From Deltaproteobacteria bacterium (GTDB lineage: Bacteria > Myxococcota_A > Polyangia > Polyangiales > Ga0077539): a DNA stretch of 5,709 nucleotides. The position numbers were made by a program, and so were the translations under genes. This document shows positions 1 through 5,207 of the stretch, one piece after another. The notes under the pieces are model-generated. The model was given only the letters and a program-made list of their open reading frames with translations, was not told where the DNA came from and searched no databases. The DNA is taken from contig CANMAT010000300.1 in assembly GCA_947494865.1 (NCBI GenBank), positions 1-5,709 on the forward strand, given 5' to 3'. Within the stretch, counting starts at the first letter, position 1. Each line of letters begins with the position of its first letter.

Positions 1-1
1 C

Positions 2-472
2 CCCCTCGGGTACAATGGCCTCGGCGACGTGTTCGTGTTCGTGTTCTTCGGCCTGGTGGCCGTGTGCGGCACGGCCTTCGTGGGCACCGGGGCGGTGCCC
101 GCGCTCGCGTGGGCGGCGGCCGTGCCGGTGGGCGCGCTCGCGACGGCGGTGCTGGTGGTCAACAACGTGCGTGACCGCGCGACCGACGTGGTGGCGGGCA
201 AGCGCACGCTGGTGGTTCGCCTCGGGCGTCGCTTCGGCACGATCGAATACGCCGCGCTGTGGGTCGTCGCGTGGGGCGCCGCCGTCGCGCTCGCTGCCTC
301 GTTGCGCTCGCCCGTAATGCTCCTGCCGCTCGTCACCGTTCCCTTCGGCGTGAGGCTCATGCGCACCGTGGCGACCGTCGAGGGGAGGCCCCTGAACGCC
401 ACGCTGGCCTCGACCGCCAAGATGCTCCTCGCGTACGGCGCGCTGCTCACCGTGGCGCTCGTGGCGGGCTGA
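2..472 (+). CDS. menA: 1,4-dihydroxy-2-naphthoate polyprenyltransferase, C-terminal half (gene cut by left edge)
   Basis: This is the last 156 residues of an integral membrane prenyltransferase of the UbiA superfamily. MenA joins a polyprenyl chain to 1,4-dihydroxy-2-naphthoate, giving demethylmenaquinone in the cytoplasmic membrane. The fragment opens at the window edge with PLGYNGLGDVFVFVFFG, the MenA-specific loop and following helix. It then shows the second Asp-rich motif NNVRDRATD at fragment residues 54-62, followed by the AGKRTLVVRLG signature that separates MenA from UbiA proper. Further hydrophobic helices follow, and it ends with the typical LNATLASTAKMLLAYGALL helix. MenA proteins are about 300 residues long, so roughly the first half, with the first DDxxD prenyl-diphosphate site, lies upstream. 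An in-frame ATG at 29 is internal and not the real start. The frame is intact. The family call is secure; prenyl length cannot be read from it. Confidence 0.93.
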   Translation, partial: PLGYNGLGDVFVFVFFGLVAVCGTAFVGTGAVPALAWAAAVPVGALATAVLVVNNVRDRATDVVAGKRTLVVRLGRRFGTIEYAALWVVAWGAAVALAASLRSPVMLLPLVTVPFGVRLMRTVATVEGRPLNATLASTAKMLLAYGALLTVALVAG

Positions 473-509
473 GCGGCGCGGCCCCTTCCATCGCGCGCGC
501 GGGGCGCGG

Positions 510-515
510 TAGTGT
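510..515 (+). promoter_or_regulatory. Possible -10 element for a leaderless mRNA of the membrane-protein gene
   Basis: TAGTGT fits the minimal TAnnnT form of a -10 box and ends six bases before the ATG at 522. Transcription would therefore begin at or within a base or two of the start codon. No Shine-Dalgarno-like sequence lies at a usable distance; the nearest purine run, GGGG at 501-504, is 17 bases away. No clear -35 element is seen in the GC-rich stretch upstream. This is an inference from spacing, and a six-base match can arise by chance. Confidence 0.35.
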
Positions 516-521
516 CGTCGC

Positions 522-1166
522 ATGAGCACGGCCTACCGCGACGAACGCGATGCCGCCCTGGCCCGCGTCGACGCGCTGCTGAGAGAGAACGCGCGCCTGC
601 GCGCGGTGAACGGGTGGCTCCGCGCGCGCCCCGAGGGCGCCCCGCGGGAGCGCGTCCGCGGCGCCCTCGCGGCGGCGCCGCTCATGCTCGCGGCGATCGC
701 GTGCGCGGGGCTCGTCGTGCGCGACGCGACCTCCCACGCGGCCGTCGCCGACGCCGACCTCGCCTACGCGCCCGGCGCGGCGGGTCCATCGTTCACCGTG
801 CCCGACGCGCGCGCCTCGCTCCGCACGCTGGTGCGCGACGCGGCCGATGGGGCGCCGAGCCCTGCGCCGTCTCGCGCTGTCGTCGCGCTCGCGGTGGCGC
901 CGCTGCTCCAGGGCTGCTTCGCCGCGGGCGCGCGGCGCGTCGACGTGCTCGCCGCGGTCGACGGTCGCGGACACACGCGCCATGTGCACGTGCTCGTCGA
1001 GGGCCTCGGAGGTCGCGCCCTGCGCGCCGAGCGTCGCTGCGTGCGACGCGCGCTCGCGACGGTCACCCTGCCCACGACGCGCGCCGACTACGCCGTCGAG
1101 GGCAGCCCCGTGCACCTCGTGGTGCTCCAGGCACCGTCGTCGCGGCACCGCCATCGAGCGCAGTGA
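522..1166 (+). CDS. Single-pass membrane protein with coiled coil and AgmX/TonB-like C-terminal domain
   Basis: This 214-residue protein is not one I recognise by name. Residues 5-37 are a charged helix with heptad-like leucines (ALARVDALLRENARLRAV), likely a short coiled coil in the cytoplasm. Residues 48-67 are one hydrophobic helix (GALAAAPLMLAAIACAGLVV) preceded by arginines, giving an inside-to-outside topology. The Ala/Pro-rich stretch 70-118 looks like a linker. Residues 119-203 have the layout of the AgmX/PglI or TonB C-terminal family: a first helix with Cys132, strands around DVLAAVDGRGHTRHVHVLV, a helix with Cys173 (ERRCVRRALATVTLP), and a last strand (SPVHLVVLQ). The Cys pair, if periplasmic, could form a disulphide. 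The ATG is chosen because it fits the -10-like box before it and begins the coiled coil. The gene sits 49 bp after menA but probably has its own promoter. It contains no lysine. An envelope-spanning or motility role would be a guess; the domain match is by eye. Confidence 0.75.
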   Translation: MSTAYRDERDAALARVDALLRENARLRAVNGWLRARPEGAPRERVRGALAAAPLMLAAIACAGLVVRDATSHAAVADADLAYAPGAAGPSFTVPDARASLRTLVRDAADGAPSPAPSRAVVALAVAPLLQGCFAAGARRVDVLAAVDGRGHTRHVHVLVEGLGGRALRAERRCVRRALATVTLPTTRADYAVEGSPVHLVVLQAPSSRHRHRAQ

Positions 1167-1214
1167 ATTAAGCGGTTCCTTCGGTCGCCCCGCTCGTGAT
1201 TGACTCCGCGGGCG

Positions 1215-2540
1215 ATGCTCGATCCCGCGGTGAAGCGTCTCGCGTGCGGCGCCTTCGCGCTCCTTTCTCCGTTGTGGGTCGCGCGGCCCGCGTGGTCGCA
1301 GCCGCAACCCGAGGTGCAGCCTGTCGCAGCCTCCGCGCAGGCGCCCGCGGAGCCCGTGGCCCCTGCCCCCCCCGAGGCTGTCCCCTCGCCCGCGCCAGCT
1401 CCCTCGCCCGCGCCGGCTCCCTCGCCCATCGCGCCGCTCGTGCCCGCGCAGCCCGCGTCGGCGAGCGCCGACGAGGCGCCGCAGATGCACTTCGGCGGTT
1501 GGGCGGAGCTCTACTACGCCTACAACCTCAACGCGCCCTCGAACGGCCTCAACGCGACCGTCTCCAACAGCCAGCAGCACGATCACATCGGGTTCAACAA
1601 CCTCGCGCTCGACCTCGAATGGAGCTTCGCGCGCGTGCGCGGCCACGTCGTGACGCAGCTCGGCGCCATCGTGGCGGAGGCGTACCCGCCCGCGGCGACG
1701 CTCGCGCGCGCGCAGCAGGATCTCCTCTGGCGCGTGCTGCAAGAGGTCACCATCGGGTACGAGCCGCGGCTCCTGGGGCGCGCCCCCCTGCTGGTCGAGA
1801 TGGGCCTCTTCGCGGTGCCCTTCGGCGTCGAGCGCGTGCAGATCTACAAGAACTGGAGCTGGACCTCGTCGAACCTGTTCTCCATGGCGCCGTTTCAGGT
1901 GACGGGCGTGCGAGCGCGGTGGACCTTCAACGACCGCCTCTCGGTGCGCGCGGGCATCTACTCGGGGTGGGACCGGGTGATCGACGACAACAACCGCCTG
2001 CGCAGCGGCATGGTCGAGGCCCGCTACGCCGTCGGCGACGACCTCGACCTCACGCTGAAATACATGTTCGGCGTCGAGCGCGACTCGAACGCCCGTGAGG
2101 GTCTGTGGGTGCGCCACACGCTAGACCACACGGGCGAGGTGCGCGTGGGCTCGCGTGTGCGGCTGCGCTGGCAGGCCTTCGGCGGCCTCGAGCCCAACCG
2201 CGTGGGCGTGAGCGCCTGGTTGGGCGCGGCGGTGTATGCGCGCGTGCGGATCTTCGAATGGCTCTACGCCGCCGGGCGCCTCGACGCGGCGTACGAGTGG
2301 GTGCCGGAGGGTAGTGTGAGCCTCTTCGACCTCAACGACGCGAGCGCCTACGGCTCGGGCACCGTGACCGTCGAGGCGCTCCCCCACGCGCACCTCTCGC
2401 TACGCGTTGAGTATCGCCACGACGTGGCCGACGGGCACCTCTACTACCGCAACAATGTCGAGGTCGACCCGATGCGCGGCGCGATTCGCAACGCCGCCTA
2501 CCAGGACATTCTGCTCGCCGGCGTGACCGCCTGGTTCTGA
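1215..2540 (+). CDS. Outer-membrane beta-barrel porin, OmpL-like porin-2 type
   Basis: A 441-residue predicted outer-membrane barrel. Residues 1-28 form a signal peptide: MLDPAVKR, a hydrophobic core (LACGAFALLSPLWVA), and likely cleavage after Ser28 (A-W-S before QPQ). Residues 29-90 are a Pro/Ala linker with PSPAPA repeats. From residue 91 alternating polar/hydrophobic strands begin (MHFGGWAELYYAYNLNAP), followed by HDHIGFNNLALDLEW. Then comes the family's central block, EMGLFAVPFGVER, YKNWSWTSSNLFSMAPFQVTG, and strands ending near YSGWDRV-DDNN. The chain ends in Phe441 after hydrophobic strand residues, the usual BAM-complex signal. These features match the putative beta-barrel porin-2 (OmpL-like) family, which forms pores of unknown substrate. 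ATG 1215 is preferred over an in-frame TTG at 1200, which would add five residues before the signal peptide; neither has a strong ribosome site. The substrate cannot be told. It converges on the small minus-strand gene with 6 bp between. Confidence 0.85.
   Translation: MLDPAVKRLACGAFALLSPLWVARPAWSQPQPEVQPVAASAQAPAEPVAPAPPEAVPSPAPAPSPAPAPSPIAPLVPAQPASASADEAPQMHFGGWAELYYAYNLNAPSNGLNATVSNSQQHDHIGFNNLALDLEWSFARVRGHVVTQLGAIVAEAYPPAATLARAQQDLLWRVLQEVTIGYEPRLLGRAPLLVEMGLFAVPFGVERVQIYKNWSWTSSNLFSMAPFQVTGVRARWTFNDRLSVRAGIYSGWDRVIDDNNRLRSGMVEARYAVGDDLDLTLKYMFGVERDSNAREGLWVRHTLDHTGEVRVGSRVRLRWQAFGGLEPNRVGVSAWLGAAVYARVRIFEWLYAAGRLDAAYEWVPEGSVSLFDLNDASAYGSGTVTVEALPHAHLSLRVEYRHDVADGHLYYRNNVEVDPMRGAIRNAAYQDILLAGVTAWF
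1383..1427 (+). repeat. 18-bp tandem repeat encoding PSPAPA in the porin linker
   Basis: Two full 18-bp units (1383-1400 and 1401-1418) differ at a single base, and a half unit follows at 1419-1427. The period is a multiple of three, so each unit adds PSPAPA to the linker between signal peptide and barrel, and copy-number change would keep the frame. Such Pro/Ala stretches act as extended spacers in envelope proteins. Confidence 0.9.
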
Positions 2541-2550
2541 GCGCGCTCAG
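2537..2550. terminator. 14-bp palindrome spanning both stop codons; possible weak bidirectional terminator
   Basis: CTGAGCGCGCTCAG is a perfect palindrome. It contains the TGA of the porin gene (2538-2540) and the stop of the opposing small gene (2547-2549). As RNA from either strand it could fold as a five-base stem with a CGCG loop. No U run follows on either side, so intrinsic termination would be weak. Part of the symmetry comes from the paired TGA/TCA stops. Confidence 0.3.
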
Positions 2551-2837
2551 TTGAGCGAGGTGCGATCGAGGGGCTTCGGCGCCGCGACGGGCGCGGGCCC
2601 GGGCGCCGACGATCCGTCGTCGGAGCCGCCCTCGACGTCGGCCTCGCGGCGCGCCGCCTCGGCGTTGGCCATGTACTCGGCGATGCGCTTGTCGAACTTC
2701 TCGCGCTCGGCGGCGCGCTCCCACTGCCGCGCGGCGTCGCGCCAGGCCGACGCCCGCGTGTTCTCGTCGCCCGCGGCCTTCGCCTTCTGCTCTGCCAACT
2801 CCGCCTTCGCCACGTGAGGGTTCTTGCCGAAGCTCAT
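2547..2837 (-). CDS. Small charged helical protein (MSFGKN type), function unknown
   Basis: A 96-residue soluble protein with no signal peptide or membrane helix. Residues 9-67 are strongly helical and charged (VAKAELAEQKAKAAGDEN; SAWRDAARQWERAAEREKFDKRIAEYMANAEAARREAD), probably two or three amphipathic helices, somewhat like a lone TPR or MIT-type bundle. Residues 68-96 are a disordered Gly/Ser/Pro tail ending PLDRTSLN. I recall similar short proteins beginning MSFGKNPHVAKA from other myxobacteria, but no function. The ATG at 2837 is chosen because AAGGAG, an ideal ribosome site, lies nine bases before it; an in-frame ATG at 2864 would add MTAAKEIQT and lies upstream of that site. It is richer in lysine than its neighbours. 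It is transcribed away from the methyltransferase gene and shares its intergenic region, so joint control is possible. A structural or adaptor role is only a guess. Confidence 0.78.
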   Translation of the reverse strand: MSFGKNPHVAKAELAEQKAKAAGDENTRASAWRDAARQWERAAEREKFDKRIAEYMANAEAARREADVEGGSDDGSSAPGPAPVAAPKPLDRTSLN

Positions 2838-2846
2838 GGTCTGAAT

Positions 2847-2852
2847 CTCCTT
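2847..2852 (-). promoter_or_regulatory. Ribosome binding site AAGGAG that fixes the small gene's start
   Basis: Read on the minus strand, AAGGAG lies nine bases before the ATG at 2837. It matches the anti-Shine-Dalgarno sequence fully and supports this ATG over the one at 2864. It is the only strong ribosome site seen before a gene in the window. Confidence 0.75.
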
Positions 2853-2895
2853 GGCGGCCGTCATGCCACAAACGCGCGGCGATTGCTCGCCCTCA

Positions 2896-2914
2896 TGTGA
2901 CGTATTCTGTCACA
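2896..2914. promoter_or_regulatory. Perfect dyad TGTGAC-N7-GTCACA, candidate operator
   Basis: Two 6-bp arms, 2896-2901 and 2909-2914, are exact inverted copies around a 7-bp A/T-leaning centre (GTATTCT), in an otherwise GC-rich region. The dyad centre at 2905 lies about 33 bp before the predicted transcription start of the methyltransferase, over its -35 zone. It is 59 bp or less from the small divergent gene. A dimeric helix-turn-helix regulator would fit. The half-sites resemble CRP/FNR half-sites, but TGTGA-N9-TCACA is three bases too wide for those. The spacing and TGTGAC half-site also recall some restriction-modification C-protein boxes. The binding protein is unknown. Confidence 0.5.
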
Positions 2915-2922
2915 CTCGACCG

Positions 2923-2931
2923 TGCTAGCTT
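2923..2931 (+). promoter_or_regulatory. Extended -10 promoter element of the methyltransferase gene
   Basis: TGCTAGCTT has the TGn extension followed by TAGCTT, a TAnnnT -10 box at 2926-2931. Transcription would start near 2938, leaving a leader of about five bases before the ATG at 2943. No good -35 hexamer lies 16-18 bp upstream, where TATTCT occurs instead within the dyad. An extended -10 promoter with a poor -35 often depends on an activator, which would suit the overlapping dyad. Predicted from sequence only. Confidence 0.45.
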
Positions 2932-2942
2932 CGCGCGTCTTG

Positions 2943-5189
2943 ATGAGCGACCAGAGCGACGACTCGCGCCCCCTCTCGACGGCGCTCGCGGCGGCGGGCC
3001 TCGCGGCGATGCGCGCGCTGCTGCGGGCGCTCAACGAGGCCGACGTGGCCGTCGAGGGAGAGCTCGTCGGCGCGTGGGTGCGCGAGGCGCCCGCGCGCGT
3101 GTACGAGGGGCTCCTCGCGGCCGTGCTTCGCGCGGTGGTCGTGCGCATCGCCGCGGCGCGCGGCCTGCGAATCGAGGCGACCGCGGCGGGGAGCCTCCTC
3201 GACGCGCGCGCGTGGCCCCTCCTCGAAGGCCGCTCGCACGACGGGCGTGCCGTGGCGCCGGGCCTCGCGGAGCGCGTCGCGCGCGCGCTCTCCGAGGCGC
3301 TCGACGCGGCCTCGCTGCCCTACGACGCGCTCGACGTCGAGGCCCTCGGCACCGTGCACGAGGCGCTCATGGGCTTCACCCTGGCGCGCGCGTCGGAGCC
3401 GTCGCGCTGCGTGGGTCCGCGGCACGTGGTGGTGGGCCTCGAAGACCTGCTCGCGACGGCGCCCGACACACGCCTCGCGCGCCTCGCCGAGCTCGCCGAC
3501 GTGCACCTCACGGGCAGGGCCGCCGCCATGTTGCGCGGGGCCAACTCGCTCGTCACGGTCTCGTCAGCGCTCGCGCGCCGCGCCTCGCCGCTCGCGCCGC
3601 AGCCGATCGCGCCCGGGGTGCTCTACCTCCAGCCCACGGTCGCGCGGCGGCGCTCGGGCTCGCACTACACGCCGCGTGCGCTCACGGGGCCCGTGGTGCG
3701 CGACACCCTGGCGCCCCTGATCGACGCGGCGCCCACGCCCGAGCAGGTGCTCGCGCGGCGCGTGTGCGACCCGGCGATGGGATCGGGTGCCTTCCTCGTC
3801 GAGGCGTGCCGTCAGCTCGCCGACGCGCTCGCGACGGCGTGGCGCGCGCACGGCGCTCCCGCCCTCGAGGGAGGCGAGACGCTCGAGGGCCGCGCGCTCA
3901 TCGAGGTGGCGAGGCGATGCCTCTACGGCGTTGACCGCAATCGCATGGCCGTCGCGCTCGCGCGCCTCTCGCTCTGGATCACCGCGCGCGCGCAACAGGA
4001 GCCGCTCGCCTTCGTCGACGACGCGCTGCGCGAGGGCGACGCGCTCGTCGAGGAGGCGCTCGCCGACGACGTGCTCCCGTCGCGGGGCGTGCGCTGGCGC
4101 GAGGAGTACTCTGCGGTCTTCGCGCGCGACGGGGGGGGCTTCGACGCGATCGTGGGCAATCCCCCGTGGGTCTCGTACGCGGGCCGCGCCGCGCAGCCCC
4201 TCGACGCCGCGCGTCGGCGCTACTACCTCGCGCGCTACGCATCGTTCGCAGGCTATCGCAACCTCCAGGGCCTCTTCGTCGAGCTCGCCGCGCGCCTCGC
4301 GCGACCGGGTGGGAGGGTGGGCCTCGTGCTCCCGAGCTCGATGGCCGAGCTCGATGGCTACGCGCCCACGCGCGCCGCGCACGACGCGCTCGCGGTGTGC
4401 GACCCGCTGCTGCCCGACCTCGGCGAAGACGGGTTTCTCGGCGTGTTTCAGCCCTCGATGGTGCTGCGCTCGACGGTGCGCGCGATGCCCCTCGCGCGCG
4501 GGAGCGGCGCCGCGTGGCCCATCGAGCGCCCCGACGTCGACGGCGAGGCCCAGGCGATCCTCGCGCGCCTCGACGGGCCGTGCCTGCCGCCGGAGCTCTT
4601 CGGCGAGCGCGGCCTCCAGACGAGCGGCGACGACACCGACCGCTGCGCCGTCGCGCGCGACGCGTCGCACGCCGTCGCGCTGCGCGTGGGCTCGGACGTT
4701 CGCGCGTTCTACCGCGGGGCGCCGTCGCTCTACGCCGATGCATCGTGGTTCGGCGCGCGGCTTCGCGAGGGCGCCGAGTGGGCGAAGGTGGCGGTGCTCG
4801 TTCGACAGACGGCGCGCGTGCCCATCGCGGCGCGCTCCGACGGCGAGGGCTTTCGCAACAGCCTGCTCGCGGGCTTCGAAAGCGGCTTGTATCCAGCGGG
4901 TTTTCTCGTCGCCTACCTCAACTCGACGGTCGTGCGCTGGCGCCACTTCTACCGCAACCGCGACGCGCGCCTCGGCATGCCGCAGGTGAAGATCGGGCAC
5001 CTTCGCGCCATCGTCGCGCCGCCCGCGCGCGTCGTCGGCGAGCTCGCGCGCATCGGCGACGCGCTCTCGACGCGCAACGCGGGCGTCACCGACGACGAGA
5101 TGCGCGCGATCGACGACATCGTGGCCGACGCCTTCGGGCTCACGGAGGCCGACCGCGTACGCATCGCGCGCGACGCCGCGCGCTGGTGA
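2943..5189 (+). CDS. N6-adenine DNA methyltransferase, Eco57I/type IIG-like, without a visible nuclease
   Basis: A 748-residue class I (gamma order) DNA methyltransferase expected to transfer a methyl group from S-adenosylmethionine to adenine at a specific site. Residues 1-238 are helical; GLLAAVLRAVVVRIAAARGL and DVEALGTVHEALMG match the helical region before the catalytic domain in type IIG and PglX/DrmMI-like enzymes. Motif X is GSHYTP (239-244), motif I DPAMGSGAF (276-284, SAM binding), the ribose-binding acid is Asp331 in LYGVDRNR, and the catalytic NPPW is 406-409. The C-terminal part resembles the TaqI-like specificity domain: WAKVAVLVRQT (613-623), AYLNST (657-662), MPQVKIGHL (679-687). 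Restriction-fused relatives are often 1000 residues or more with an N-terminal PD-(D/E)XK domain; here the first 600 residues contain no lysine, so that catalytic site is absent. ATG 2943 is preferred over GTG 2922 and TTG 2940 because of the promoter position. No restriction or BREX/DISARM gene is nearby. The recognition site is unknown. Confidence 0.9.
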   Translation: MSDQSDDSRPLSTALAAAGLAAMRALLRALNEADVAVEGELVGAWVREAPARVYEGLLAAVLRAVVVRIAAARGLRIEATAAGSLLDARAWPLLEGRSHDGRAVAPGLAERVARALSEALDAASLPYDALDVEALGTVHEALMGFTLARASEPSRCVGPRHVVVGLEDLLATAPDTRLARLAELADVHLTGRAAAMLRGANSLVTVSSALARRASPLAPQPIAPGVLYLQPTVARRRSGSHYTPRALTGPVVRDTLAPLIDAAPTPEQVLARRVCDPAMGSGAFLVEACRQLADALATAWRAHGAPALEGGETLEGRALIEVARRCLYGVDRNRMAVALARLSLWITARAQQEPLAFVDDALREGDALVEEALADDVLPSRGVRWREEYSAVFARDGGGFDAIVGNPPWVSYAGRAAQPLDAARRRYYLARYASFAGYRNLQGLFVELAARLARPGGRVGLVLPSSMAELDGYAPTRAAHDALAVCDPLLPDLGEDGFLGVFQPSMVLRSTVRAMPLARGSGAAWPIERPDVDGEAQAILARLDGPCLPPELFGERGLQTSGDDTDRCAVARDASHAVALRVGSDVRAFYRGAPSLYADASWFGARLREGAEWAKVAVLVRQTARVPIAARSDGEGFRNSLLAGFESGLYPAGFLVAYLNSTVVRWRHFYRNRDARLGMPQVKIGHLRAIVAPPARVVGELARIGDALSTRNAGVTDDEMRAIDDIVADAFGLTEADRVRIARDAARW

Positions 5190-5207
5190 GCGGCGCTACG
5201 CGCGGCG
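5174..5207. terminator. 9-bp inverted repeat around both convergent stops; possible bidirectional terminator
   Basis: CGCCGCGCG (5174-5182) and CGCGCGGCG (5199-5207) are exact inverted copies separated by 16 bases that include the TGA of the methyltransferase and the TAG of the opposing lipoprotein gene. A GC-only 9-bp stem would form in either transcript. There is no U run, and such repeats are fairly frequent in DNA this GC-rich, so the call is tentative. Confidence 0.35.

Noticed and set aside
1167..1214. Hairpin AGCGG...CCGCT between the membrane protein and porin genes
   Set aside because: Only a 5-bp stem with a 15-base loop and no U run; expected by chance. No convincing promoter was found in this gap either.
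1196..2098. Open frame of 300 codons on the plus strand in another frame of the porin
   Set aside because: Arg/Ala-rich frame shadow; the overlapping porin frame has a signal peptide, barrel strands and terminal Phe.
447..2117. Open frame of 556 codons on the minus strand
   Set aside because: It runs antisense to the membrane protein and most of the porin, both of which show clear domain features. Its product is a His/Arg/Glu-rich composition artefact typical of the antisense frame of GC-rich genes.
2896..2914. Standard CRP/FNR site
   Set aside because: The half-sites look right, but TGTGA and TCACA are nine bases apart instead of six, so that regulator class is unlikely to bind it in the usual way.
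3564..5000. Open frame of 478 codons on the minus strand
   Set aside because: It lies antisense to the methyltransferase's catalytic motifs and has low-complexity Arg/Ala/Glu composition with no recognisable domain or start signal.
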